From: Vibrio europaeus
GTDB lineage: Bacteria; Pseudomonadota; Gammaproteobacteria; Enterobacterales; Vibrionaceae
DNA length: 64,000 nucleotides
Assembly (NCBI RefSeq): GCF_001695575.1
Contig: NZ_LUAX01000007.1
Span: forward strand, 1,178,001-1,242,000
Direction of reading: 5' to 3'
The number at the start of each line of letters is the position of its first letter. The first letter of the stretch is position 1. This document shows, piece after piece, positions 32,870 to 42,136 of the stretch. A program made the translations under genes and the position numbers. The notes under the pieces are model-generated. The model did not search any database. It worked only from the letters and a program-made list of their open reading frames with translations, and was not told where the DNA came from.

Positions 32870-34375
32870 ATGACTCAAGCCATTCTTCAGCTGAGCTCCA
32901 TTGAAAAGGCTTTCCCAGGTGTTAAAGCTCTGGACAAAGCAAGCCTGAATGTTTACCCCGGACGTGTTATGGCACTGATGGGAGAAAACGGAGCAGGTAA
33001 GTCGACTTTGATGAAAGTGCTTACGGGCATTTACACCAAAGACAGCGGCAGCATTCAATATCAAGGTGAAACGGCAGCTTTTAAAGGCCCAAGAGATTCT
33101 CAAGAAGCTGGGATCAGCATTATTCACCAAGAATTAAACCTCATTCCGGAACTGACCATTGCCGAAAACATTTTCCTTGGTCGAGAGTTTACCAGTGCAT
33201 TTGGTGGCATTCAGTGGGGAAAAATGTATGACGAGGCGGACAAATTACTGGCACGCTTGAATGTCAAACACAGCTCTAAGACCTTGCTGGGTGACCTGAG
33301 CCTAGGTGAGCAGCAGATGGTTGAGATTGCGAAAGCACTGTCGTTCGAATCTAAGGTCATCATTATGGATGAGCCAACGGACGCCTTAACCGATACCGAG
33401 ACTGAATCATTATTTAAAGTGATCAACGAGCTTCGTGCTCAAGGTTGCGGCATTGTTTATATCTCTCACCGTCTCAAAGAAATTTTCGAAATCTGCGACG
33501 ACATTACCGTTCTTCGTGATGGCAAATTTATCGGTGAATGCCAAGTTTCTGATACCGATGAAGATGGCCTGATCGAGATGATGGTTGGTCGTAAGCTTGA
33601 TGAACAATATCCGCGTATCGATGTTCGTCATGGTGAAACCTGCCTAGAAGTGATTGGTTTGACAGGCTCTGGAGTCCAAGACGTCACTTTTACTCTTAAA
33701 CGAGGCGAGATTTTGGGTGTGTCTGGCTTGATGGGCGCAGGTCGTACTGAGCTAATGAAAGTCATCTACGGAGCACTGCCGAGTGAACGTGGTGTGATTA
33801 ACCTAGACAACAAAACGATTAACCCAGTTAGCCCACAAGATGGACTTGCCAATGGTATCGCCTATATCTCTGAGGACCGAAAAGGGGATGGTTTGGTGCT
33901 GGGGCTTTCGGTTAAAGAAAACATGTCTCTTTGCGCGCTAGATAAGCTGACCAAAGGAGGTCGTATCCAGCATGGTGATGAAGTGGTTGCCGTTGAAGAT
34001 TTTATCAAGCTTTTCAATATCAAAACACCAACGCGAGACCAAATCATAGGCAATCTATCTGGCGGTAACCAGCAGAAAGTAGCGATCGCTAAAGGGTTAA
34101 TGACCAAACCTAAAGTATTGATCTTGGATGAGCCGACTCGCGGTGTTGATGTCGGAGCGAAGAAAGAGATCTACCAACTTATCAACAAATTTAAAGCCGA
34201 TGGCATGAGCATTATCCTTGTCTCATCGGAAATGCCCGAAGTGTTAGGCATGAGCGACCGCATCCTCGTTATGCACGAAGGTCGAATCAGCGGCGAGTTT
34301 GATGCAAAAGACGCCGACCAAGAAAAACTACTCGCCTGTGCCGTAGGCAAAAAGATTAATGAGGAAGCAGCATGA
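32870..34375 (+). CDS. rbsA: Ribose ABC transporter, ATP-binding protein
   Basis: 501 aa with two ABC cassettes. The first has Walker A GENGAGKST, signature LSLGEQQ and Walker B IIMDEPTDAL. The second has the usual degenerate Walker A (GLMGAGRTEL), LSGGNQQKVAIAKGL and LILDEPTRGVDVG. Powers ribose uptake with RbsC. Overlaps rbsC by four bases (ATGA). Confidence 0.97.
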   Translation: MTQAILQLSSIEKAFPGVKALDKASLNVYPGRVMALMGENGAGKSTLMKVLTGIYTKDSGSIQYQGETAAFKGPRDSQEAGISIIHQELNLIPELTIAENIFLGREFTSAFGGIQWGKMYDEADKLLARLNVKHSSKTLLGDLSLGEQQMVEIAKALSFESKVIIMDEPTDALTDTETESLFKVINELRAQGCGIVYISHRLKEIFEICDDITVLRDGKFIGECQVSDTDEDGLIEMMVGRKLDEQYPRIDVRHGETCLEVIGLTGSGVQDVTFTLKRGEILGVSGLMGAGRTELMKVIYGALPSERGVINLDNKTINPVSPQDGLANGIAYISEDRKGDGLVLGLSVKENMSLCALDKLTKGGRIQHGDEVVAVEDFIKLFNIKTPTRDQIIGNLSGGNQQKVAIAKGLMTKPKVLILDEPTRGVDVGAKKEIYQLINKFKADGMSIILVSSEMPEVLGMSDRILVMHEGRISGEFDAKDADQEKLLACAVGKKINEEAA

Positions 34376-35355
34376 GTACCAATACCATGAGCAAACCAAC
34401 GGAAACAAACAGCAAAAAGCTGTTTAGCAAAGAGTGGTTGATTGAACAGAAATCACTGATTGCACTCTTGTTTTTGATTGTAGTCGTATCATTCTTAAAC
34501 CCGAACTTTTTTACGGTCGATAACATTCTCAACATCCTGCGCCAGACATCGGTTAACGCCATCATCGCCGTCGGTATGACTCTGGTTATCTTGACCGCGG
34601 GTATCGACTTGAGCGTTGGCTCAGTATTGGCCCTTTGTGGTGCTTTTGCTGCGAGCTTAATTGCGATGGAAGTGCCTGTCTTGATCGCGGTTCCAACCGC
34701 ATTGTTCGCCGGTGCCGCGCTAGGGGCAATCAGCGGCATTATTATCGCTAAGGGTAAGGTTCAAGCCTTTATTGCTACTTTGGTGACTATGACGCTGCTG
34801 CGCGGCGTGACTATGGTGTATACCGACGGTCGACCAATTTCTACAGGCTTCACTGACACAGCAGACGCATTCGCTTGGTTTGGTACTGGCTACGCATTAG
34901 GTATCCCTGTTCCAGTTTGGCTAATGGTTATCGTATTTGCAGCCGTTTGGTACCTACTTAACCACACCCGTTTTGGTCGCTATGTCTACGCCCTAGGTGG
35001 TAATGAATCTGCGACTCGCCTATCTGGTATCAACGTTGATCGAGTGAAGATTGGTGTCTATGCCATCTGTGGTCTGCTTGCTGCGTTGGCTGGCATCATC
35101 GTCACCTCACGACTTTCGTCGGCACAACCGACTGCGGGTATGGGGTACGAGCTTGACGCGATTGCCGCAGTTGTATTGGGTGGCACTAGCCTAATGGGTG
35201 GTAAGGGTCGCATTATGGGCACACTGATCGGTGCGCTGATTATCGGCTTCCTAAACAACGCTCTAAACCTACTCGACGTTTCCTCCTACTACCAAATGAT
35301 CGCTAAAGCAGTGGTAATTCTACTTGCGGTATTGGTAGACAATAAAAACAAGTAA
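34372..35355 (+). CDS. rbsC: Ribose ABC transporter, permease
   Basis: 327 aa, membrane protein with about ten helices. Contains the BPD-transporter-2 features: VGMTLVILTAGIDLSVGSV, RLSGINVDRVKIGVYAICG and AAVVLGGTSLMGGKGRI. Translationally coupled to rbsA. Inner-membrane ribose channel. Confidence 0.97.
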   Translation: MSTNTMSKPTETNSKKLFSKEWLIEQKSLIALLFLIVVVSFLNPNFFTVDNILNILRQTSVNAIIAVGMTLVILTAGIDLSVGSVLALCGAFAASLIAMEVPVLIAVPTALFAGAALGAISGIIIAKGKVQAFIATLVTMTLLRGVTMVYTDGRPISTGFTDTADAFAWFGTGYALGIPVPVWLMVIVFAAVWYLLNHTRFGRYVYALGGNESATRLSGINVDRVKIGVYAICGLLAALAGIIVTSRLSSAQPTAGMGYELDAIAAVVLGGTSLMGGKGRIMGTLIGALIIGFLNNALNLLDVSSYYQMIAKAVVILLAVLVDNKNK

Positions 35356-35369
35356 ATCATAACTAAATC

Positions 35370-35393
35370 GAGCCAAGTGACGTGTCTTGGCTC
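35370..35393 (+). other. Stem-loop between rbsC and rbsB
   Basis: 8-bp perfect stem GAGCCAAG/CTTGGCTC with an 8-base loop, no T-run. Typical place for a processing or stability hairpin that sets the high RbsB to low RbsAC ratio. Confidence 0.55.
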
Positions 35394-35415
35394 ACCCTAC
35401 ACAAGGACTGAGAAA

Positions 35416-36294
35416 ATGAAAAAACTAACGACTCTTATCTCTGCTGCACTACTTTCGTCAACCGTTTCTGTTTCAGCGCAAGCTCAGGACACGATGGCAA
35501 TCGTACTGTCTACGCTGAACAACCCTTTCTTCGTTACGATGAAAGATGGTGCTGAAGCAAAGGCAAAAGAGTTAGGTTATGACCTAATCGTACTAGACTC
35601 GCAAAATGACCCAAGCAAAGAGCTGTCAAACATTGAAGATCTGACTATCCGTGGTGTTAAGGCGATTCTAATCAACCCAACGGATTCAGATGCAGTATCT
35701 AATGCGATTCGCATGGCAAACCGTTCTAACATCCCAGTACTGACTCTAGACCGTGGTGCGAGCCGTGGTGAAGTGGTGAGCCACATTGCTTCTGACAACG
35801 TTGTTGGCGGTGAAATGGCGGGTAACTACATCGTTGAAAAAGTGGGTATGAAAGCGAAAGTTATTCAACTGGAAGGCATTGCGGGTACTTCAGCGGCACG
35901 CGAGCGTGGCGAAGGCTTTATGAATGCGGTTAAAGGCAGTGAAATGGACGTTCTTGCGAGCCAACCTGCAGACTTCGACCGTACTAAAGGTCTTAACGTA
36001 ATGGAAAACCTGCTAGCAGCTAACCCAGATGTACAAGCGGTATTTGCTCAGAATGACGAGATGGCTCTAGGTGCTCTTCGCGCGGTTCAAGCATCAGGTA
36101 AAGATGTGATGATCGTTGGCTTCGATGGCACAGATGACGGTATCGCAGCGGTTAACCGCGGCAAGCTATCAGCAACTATCGCTCAGCAGCCAGATCTTAT
36201 CGGCGCACTTGGTATCGAAACCGCTGACAAAGTACTGAAAGGTTCTCAAGTAGAAGAGTACATCCCAGTACCACTGAAAGTTATTGCTAAGTAA
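35416..36294 (+). CDS. rbsB: Ribose-binding periplasmic protein
   Basis: 292 aa from ATG 35416 (AAGGACTGAGAAA upstream; the earlier start at 35377 would precede the signal peptide). Signal peptide cleaved near SVSAQA. Mature residues DTMAIVLSTLNNPFFVTMKDGAEAKAKELGYDL are close to E. coli RbsB; sugar-contact regions LDRGASRG and FAQNDEMALGA are kept. Delivers ribose to RbsAC and, in E. coli, to the Trg chemoreceptor; a chemoreceptor at 45266 is unrelated by sequence. Confidence 0.97.
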   Translation: MKKLTTLISAALLSSTVSVSAQAQDTMAIVLSTLNNPFFVTMKDGAEAKAKELGYDLIVLDSQNDPSKELSNIEDLTIRGVKAILINPTDSDAVSNAIRMANRSNIPVLTLDRGASRGEVVSHIASDNVVGGEMAGNYIVEKVGMKAKVIQLEGIAGTSAARERGEGFMNAVKGSEMDVLASQPADFDRTKGLNVMENLLAANPDVQAVFAQNDEMALGALRAVQASGKDVMIVGFDGTDDGIAAVNRGKLSATIAQQPDLIGALGIETADKVLKGSQVEEYIPVPLKVIAK

Positions 36295-36312
36295 TGAGCT
36301 AGCCAGTTTTGT

Positions 36313-36351
36313 CCTTCTCCCCCGTTTATATCTGTCGTTTAGGGGAGAAGG
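36313..36351 (+). terminator. Stem-loop between rbsB and rbsK
   Basis: 10-bp perfect stem CCTTCTCCCC/GGGGAGAAGG with a 19-base loop. No T-run, so partial termination or 3' stabilisation of rbsDACB is likely. The intergenic gap is 144 bases. Confidence 0.5.
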
Positions 36352-36438
36352 GCGAATAGCCATGCGCTTTTTTTACAGAGCCCATCGCTATTACTCCTGT
36401 TCACATATAAGTGGCTCTAGCGAGCCGAGGATTACCTT

Positions 36439-37359
36439 ATGAATAAGTTAGTGGTTTTAGGTAGTGTTAACGCTGACCATGTTCTTCAAGTGCCTTCTTT
36501 CCCTCGCCCTGGCGAGACGTTGCATGGTCGAAACTATCAAGTTATTCCTGGTGGTAAAGGGGCAAACCAAGCCGTCGCGGCTGCGCGATTAAATGCGGAT
36601 ATCGGCTTTATTGCTTGTGTCGGTGATGATGCGTTTGGTATCAATATTCGCGAAAACTTCAAGGTGGATAACATCAACATTGCAGGCGTTAAAATGGAGC
36701 CAAACTGTCCAACTGGCATTGCAATGATTCAGGTCGCCGATAGCGGTGAAAACAGCATCTGTATTTCCGCTGAGGCAAATGCAAAACTGACGGCTGACGC
36801 TATTGAGTCAGATTTAGAGCAGATTCGTTCGGCCAAGTACCTGCTGACGCAATTGGAAACGCCGATTTGTGGTATAGAAAGAGCGGCCAAAGTGGCCAAA
36901 GAAGCACGTACCAATGTGATCTTAAACCCAGCGCCTGCGCGTCCACTTTCGGATGAACTGCTAGCTTGTGTCGACGTGATCACGCCCAATGAAACGGAAG
37001 CGGAAGTGCTTACTGGTATCACAGTGACGGATAACGATAGCGCGCAAGAAGCGGCGAACGAATTGCATCGTAAAGGGATCGAAATCGTCATGATTACCCT
37101 TGGCGCGAAAGGGGTATGGCTGAGTCAAAATGGCCGCGGAGAGTTAATTCAAGGCTTTAAGGTTGATGCCACAGACACAACCGCGGCAGGAGATACCTTT
37201 AATGGGGCATTGGTCACTGGTCTGCTCGAAGATTTACCTTTAGAATCAGCGATCAAATTTGCTCATGCAGCAGCGGCTATCTCTGTGACGCGTTTTGGTG
37301 CTCAGACATCCATCCCATCAAGAGAAGAAGTCGATGCTTTCTTAGCAGAGCAAAGCTAA
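36439..37359 (+). CDS. rbsK: Ribokinase
   Basis: 306 aa PfkB-family sugar kinase. GGKGANQAVAAARL near the N-terminus and TDTTAAGDTFNGAL, holding the catalytic Asp, near 250. Phosphorylates ribose to ribose 5-phosphate. GAGGATTACCTT precedes the ATG. Confidence 0.97.
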   Translation: MNKLVVLGSVNADHVLQVPSFPRPGETLHGRNYQVIPGGKGANQAVAAARLNADIGFIACVGDDAFGINIRENFKVDNINIAGVKMEPNCPTGIAMIQVADSGENSICISAEANAKLTADAIESDLEQIRSAKYLLTQLETPICGIERAAKVAKEARTNVILNPAPARPLSDELLACVDVITPNETEAEVLTGITVTDNDSAQEAANELHRKGIEIVMITLGAKGVWLSQNGRGELIQGFKVDATDTTAAGDTFNGALVTGLLEDLPLESAIKFAHAAAAISVTRFGAQTSIPSREEVDAFLAEQS

Positions 37360-37388
37360 CGTCTAGCCACAAACAAGGAGAGAATGAC

Positions 37389-38393
37389 ATGGCGACAATG
37401 AAAGATATCGCAAGAGTTGCGGGTGTATCGACCTCTACGGTGAGCCATGTCATCAATAAATCTCGTTTCGTCAGTGAAGAGATCTCTGAGCGCGTCAATA
37501 ATGCCGCTCGTGAACTTAATTACCGTCCGTCTGCATTAGCTCGAAGCCTTAAAGTCAATCGCACTAAAACCATCGGCATGCTGGTGACCACCTCGACCAA
37601 CCCGTTTTTCGGTGAAGTAGTAAAAGGGGTCGAACGCAGTTGCTACCAGCAAGGTTATAGCCTGATCCTGTGTAATACCGAGGGCGACCACGAACGGATG
37701 CGAGAGTCGATCAATACCTTGCTGCAAAAACGTGTCGACGGCTTGATCTTGATGTGTTCTTCACTTGAAGGTGAGCGTTTAGAAATCTTTGAGCAATACC
37801 AAGATATTCCAGTTGTTGTCATGGATTGGGGCCCGATGCTGTTTACCAGCGATAAGATTCAAGACAACTCATTGCGTGGTGGATATCTGGCGGCGAAGCA
37901 CTTAATCGAGTCTGGCCATAAACAGATTGGTTGTATCACCGGCCCATTGGTTAAACACCAAGCTCAAATGCGTTATGAAGGGTATAAACGAGCGTTGAAC
38001 GAACACGGATTGGAATTCAAAGCCAATTGGATCATCGAATCTGACTTCGAGTGTGAAGGTGGCTACGAAGCGTTCAATAAAATGGTCGCTAAAGGGGCGC
38101 TGCCAAGTGCACTTTTTATTTGTAATGACATGATGGCGATGGGTGTGATCAATGCGGCAAACGAGAAAGGCATCCGGATTCCGGAAGAGTTGTCCATCAT
38201 TGGGTACGATGATATCCATATCGCAAAATTTATGAGCCCTTCGCTGACGACTATTCATCAACCGAAATACCGCTTAGGTAAAGCGGCGGTTGAAGCTTTG
38301 CTAAAAAAATTAGAAGGTGAATCAACCGATACTCAGGTGGTTCAACTAGAGCCTACCTTAGTGAGCCGAGCTACTGTCCGCCAACTCGTCTAG
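37389..38393 (+). CDS. rbsR: Ribose operon repressor, LacI family
   Basis: 334 aa. HTH ATMKDIARVAGVSTSTVSHVINKSRFVS at residues 2-30, then a type-1 periplasmic-binding fold that binds ribose. Cotranscribed with rbsK (29-base gap). Almost certainly binds the two palindromes at 32208 and 32329. The HTH hinge region NYRPSALARSLK is typical of the purine/ribose group. Confidence 0.95.
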   Translation: MATMKDIARVAGVSTSTVSHVINKSRFVSEEISERVNNAARELNYRPSALARSLKVNRTKTIGMLVTTSTNPFFGEVVKGVERSCYQQGYSLILCNTEGDHERMRESINTLLQKRVDGLILMCSSLEGERLEIFEQYQDIPVVVMDWGPMLFTSDKIQDNSLRGGYLAAKHLIESGHKQIGCITGPLVKHQAQMRYEGYKRALNEHGLEFKANWIIESDFECEGGYEAFNKMVAKGALPSALFICNDMMAMGVINAANEKGIRIPEELSIIGYDDIHIAKFMSPSLTTIHQPKYRLGKAAVEALLKKLEGESTDTQVVQLEPTLVSRATVRQLV

Positions 38394-38518
38394 CTCGCAG
38401 AGTGACTTCCTTACTTGCTTGAATCGGAATACTGTTATTGCTTAATGAGTAAGTAGTAAATATCTGCAAATATGTGCTAAACCTAAAGAATGAACTCGTT
38501 TTCGATATTAGGTGCTAC

Positions 38519-40063
38519 ATGGAGCTGTTTGCTGATCAAAGAGAGCAAGAAAGTCCTGAGGATAACTCACTAAGTGACGTTGTTCCCTCAGTTCCTTGGA
38601 CAGTGCTGCTGGTAGACGACGACGCCCAAATGCACCAAGTGACTCGCTTGGCTTTGTCTGGCTTTACCTTTGAAGGCCGCAAACTTAATCTGATTTCTGC
38701 TCACTCGGCTCAAGAAGCCAAAGTTATTTGTCAACAAAATAGTGATATTGCTCTGGCGCTAGTGGATGTGGTGATGGAGACAGAGCATGCCGGTTTGGAG
38801 TTGGTAAAGTTTATTCGCGAGGAGCTAGGTAACAATCTTATTCGCGTAGTACTGCGCACCGGACAAGCAGGGCAAGCCCCAGAAGATGTCGTCATCCGCG
38901 AGTATGAAATTGACGATTACAAAGAGAAGACTGAGTTAACGACCCAAAAGCTCAAAACCTTGCTCTACTCTATGCTGCGCTCTTATCGAGATTTATGCTT
39001 AATCCATCAGCAGAAATCGGGCTTAAGAAAAGTCATCGAGTCCTCAGCGCAGGTGCAAAACACCACTACGTTGCAAGCGTATGCTGCCTCTGTTCTAGAG
39101 CAGTTAACATCTCTTCTTAAGTTAGAGGAATCTGCCTTTTATTGTGTCGTCAAACCACGCCCTAATGGTGAGGTGACACGAGCACTGACGTTAGCAGCGA
39201 CGGGCGATTACATAGATTGCTACAGTGAATGCTCATTTAGCAAATTACCTCCAGAAGTCGCCATGCGTTGCAAGCAGGTATTGGCGCAAGGCCACTCACA
39301 GCATTTTGGTGATGCGTTTATTCTTTATACCAGTGATGAGCAGGGTGTCGATAGCCTCTTGTATGTCAATTTCCACAAAGATCTTTCCGAGTTGGATGTC
39401 CAGCTACTCGAAATTTACATGCAGAATATAGGTCTGACTTTCGAAAACCTGAGTCTTCTTATCGATATTAAAGAAACGTCGAAGGAGCTCGTCTATAACT
39501 TAGCTAACGCTGTAGAGGCACGTAGCCGCGAGACTGGTGCGCATGTTCAGCGAGTCTCACTTATCTGTGAAAAACTCGCACTTCTCTATGGTTTGAATGA
39601 ACATGAAGCCAGTATGATGAAGCATGCCTCACCTTTGCATGACGTGGGCAAAGTTGCGGTGCCTGACTCTATTCTTCATAAGCCCGGTAAGCTGGATGCA
39701 GATGAGTGGGAGATCATGAAGAAGCATGTCGACTACGGGGTGGAGATTCTAAGCCGTTCTAAACGTCGTTTGATCGTTATGGCAAAAGAGATTGCGGCTT
39801 ATCACCACGAAAAGTGGGATGGTTCTGGCTATCCAAATGGGATAAAAGGCGACGAGATCCCTATCAGCGGACGTATTGCGGCGCTTGCTGATGTGTTTGA
39901 TGCACTCGGCGCCAAAAGAAGTTATAAAGAGCCGTGGAGTGATGAAGATATTCGCGCTGAAATCGTCAAACAGAAAGGGGCACACTTTGAGCCACAACTG
40001 GTTGACTTGCTTCTCAATCACTGGGAGGAGTTCATCGAAATCCGTAACTCTCTGCCTGACTAG
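38519..40063 (+). CDS. Response regulator with HD-GYP phosphodiesterase domain
   Basis: 514 aa from ATG 38519 (AGGTGCTAC upstream). Receiver domain at about 25-150 with VLLVDDDAQMH and phosphoacceptor Asp83 in ALVDVVM; a DUF3369-like middle part (about 165-325); and HD-GYP at about 330-505 with HDVGK (His374, Asp375), HHEKWDGSGYP and DVFDALGAKR. HD-GYP proteins hydrolyse c-di-GMP. The usual Arg of HHERxDG is Lys here. Convergent with the histidine kinase at 40060, whose stop codon shares bases with this one. Likely its cognate regulator (inference). Confidence 0.93.
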   Translation: MELFADQREQESPEDNSLSDVVPSVPWTVLLVDDDAQMHQVTRLALSGFTFEGRKLNLISAHSAQEAKVICQQNSDIALALVDVVMETEHAGLELVKFIREELGNNLIRVVLRTGQAGQAPEDVVIREYEIDDYKEKTELTTQKLKTLLYSMLRSYRDLCLIHQQKSGLRKVIESSAQVQNTTTLQAYAASVLEQLTSLLKLEESAFYCVVKPRPNGEVTRALTLAATGDYIDCYSECSFSKLPPEVAMRCKQVLAQGHSQHFGDAFILYTSDEQGVDSLLYVNFHKDLSELDVQLLEIYMQNIGLTFENLSLLIDIKETSKELVYNLANAVEARSRETGAHVQRVSLICEKLALLYGLNEHEASMMKHASPLHDVGKVAVPDSILHKPGKLDADEWEIMKKHVDYGVEILSRSKRRLIVMAKEIAAYHHEKWDGSGYPNGIKGDEIPISGRIAALADVFDALGAKRSYKEPWSDEDIRAEIVKQKGAHFEPQLVDLLLNHWEEFIEIRNSLPD

Positions 40064-42018
40064 ATGTTGTAATCTAAATGGTGGTCAGGAGAGTCATTGG
40101 TGGGTAAGTCCCTGGGCAGCCTAAGCTCGAATCGTACCCCTTGGCCGACTTCAGATTCAAATATCAGTTCACCTTTCAGTTTCTGTTTAACCAGATTAAA
40201 TACCAAATTCAGTCCTAAGCCTGAGCCGCCTTTGCCTCTTTTTGTGGTGTAGAAGGGCTCGAAAATCTTTTGGTGTAATGATGCCTCTATGCCACTGCCG
40301 TTGTCTCGGTATTCAAACACCAAAGTATCTTCATCCTGATGAAAACGAATTGATATCTGCGGCGTGCTTTGTTCGTGAAAAGCGTGATTGATGCTATTCA
40401 TAATCAGATTAGAAATAACCTGAGTTAATACGCCGGGTAGACTGTTCATAGTTAAACTGGTATCGCCTTCAAGGACAGGAACCACAGGGAGCTTACGTGT
40501 CTCTGGGTGTAAGCTGGCAATTAAAGCATCCAACACTTGGAATACCTGAAATTGACTACGGCTTTCTGACACTTGGTCAACCGCGGTTTGTTTAAAATCT
40601 CGGATCAGTTTAGCGGCTCTATTAAGGTTGTGTTCGAGCATAGTGCTACTATCGGACATTCGCTCCATAATAGATTTGAATTGATCTGTTGTGAGAGTTT
40701 GACTGGCAAAGGCTTGATTCGCTTCGTGGGTCACATCGCGGATGACAGAAGTTGCTGTCACTGCAATCCCCAGTGGTGTATTGACCTCATGAGCGACGCC
40801 TGCGACAAGCCCCCCAAGTGCGGCGAGCTTTTCAGACTCAACAAGCTGCTCTTGGGTATGTTTTAGCTGCTCCATGCTTTGTTTCAAGTCTAGGGTACGA
40901 GTCGCCACTGTGTGTTCTAGGTTTTGGTTTAGCTCTTCAAGCTCAATCTGAGTTAGCTTCAACTCGGTAATGTTGATGGCAGTGCCTCGAAAACCAAGGA
41001 AGCGGTCATTTTCGTAACGTGCTTTGGCTTGAAAAAGCAAATATTGGGTAATGCAGTTTAAAGTGATGGTCTCTTCACACATTGAAAAGGTGCTTCGTTG
41101 GCGGAGTTTTTCATGCAGTGAAGTACAATGCTCTAAAGCCAACAGCTTATTCATGGCTGGTTTACTGAGGTTGTCTATGTCAAGCGCCTCTCTCATGCTG
41201 TCTGAGCAATAGACAAGGTGGCCTAACTCGTCAGTCTCCCATAGCCAGTCTGAAGAGACGTGGGCGAACTCTTTAAGGCGCTCTTGCTCTTGCTTGATAT
41301 TGTCATATAGACGAGTGACGTTGCTGGTGATTTTATTTGCTTCTTCGGCAAGCCAGTCCAACTCATCATCCTTTTCAGAGATCCAAGCTTGATGTTCAAG
41401 TTGCAAAGGGTCGGCGGGGTGACGTGGGTTGTATTTGCGAAGGTATTTAGCGATTTCGAAGATCCTTTGATTGACACTGCGATGGAATACCATCAACACC
41501 AGATAACACACCAGTAAAGTCTTACCTGCATTGAGAAGTAGGGTGTATACCGCTTGCCAGATCAGGTAGTCGTAGATCTCTTGCGCATCAGACTGAACGT
41601 AGATATGACCGATTTCTTCGACACGGGAAGTGTTAAGGTGCTTGTAGATCAAAGGATATTTTTTTGTCAGGGCATTTTCGATGACTTCAGTGCCCGCCTC
41701 AAAGGTGTAGCCACCGCTTTCGACTCTGAGATAATCGACTCTCGGCAAGTTCACCAAACCATCAATTTCTTGCTGGAGAATTAAAAGATCAAAATCCCAT
41801 ACTGAAGAGGCGATAATTGGAGCGTGTATATCGCGTATCTCAAGTTGGCGTTGTTTAACGGTATCGAACTCCTTCCTGTAGTCCCACGATAATTGTAGCA
41901 ATGTGGTAAACACGGTGATCAAACCGCTCAGTAGCACCATAATTAGGATGATACGTCGTCCGATCCTGCTATAGAAAGGGCTGTTTTGGCTTTCTTCGAT
42001 GTCTTTGCTACGTGTCAT
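40060..42018 (-). CDS. Sensor histidine kinase with PAS domain
   Basis: 652 aa from ATG 42018; a longer open frame to 42138 overlaps the divergent gene. Membrane segment about 22-42, a periplasmic region to about 165 (SSVWDFDLLILQQEIDGLVNLP), second membrane segment 172-192, PAS at about 255-370 (FAHVSSDWLWETDELGHLVY), coiled coil, and kinase core with H-box GVAHEVNTPLG (His410), NLIMNSINHAF, DNGSG and GGSGLGLNL. Divergent from a periplasmic binding protein gene at 42137 and convergent with the HD-GYP regulator: a likely three-part signalling unit. Confidence 0.93.
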   Translation of the reverse strand: MTRSKDIEESQNSPFYSRIGRRIILIMVLLSGLITVFTTLLQLSWDYRKEFDTVKQRQLEIRDIHAPIIASSVWDFDLLILQQEIDGLVNLPRVDYLRVESGGYTFEAGTEVIENALTKKYPLIYKHLNTSRVEEIGHIYVQSDAQEIYDYLIWQAVYTLLLNAGKTLLVCYLVLMVFHRSVNQRIFEIAKYLRKYNPRHPADPLQLEHQAWISEKDDELDWLAEEANKITSNVTRLYDNIKQEQERLKEFAHVSSDWLWETDELGHLVYCSDSMREALDIDNLSKPAMNKLLALEHCTSLHEKLRQRSTFSMCEETITLNCITQYLLFQAKARYENDRFLGFRGTAINITELKLTQIELEELNQNLEHTVATRTLDLKQSMEQLKHTQEQLVESEKLAALGGLVAGVAHEVNTPLGIAVTATSVIRDVTHEANQAFASQTLTTDQFKSIMERMSDSSTMLEHNLNRAAKLIRDFKQTAVDQVSESRSQFQVFQVLDALIASLHPETRKLPVVPVLEGDTSLTMNSLPGVLTQVISNLIMNSINHAFHEQSTPQISIRFHQDEDTLVFEYRDNGSGIEASLHQKIFEPFYTTKRGKGGSGLGLNLVFNLVKQKLKGELIFESEVGQGVRFELRLPRDLPTNDSPDHHLDYNI

Positions 42019-42136
42019 GGCACTAATTCGAAAGTTTATTTTTGAGTATAGACGTTCAAATACTATTTGAAGGCTAATGCCAGTGGAGACTTGAGCTAAG
42101 GCAACTACACTAATAGAAAAGCAAGAGGAAACACTC

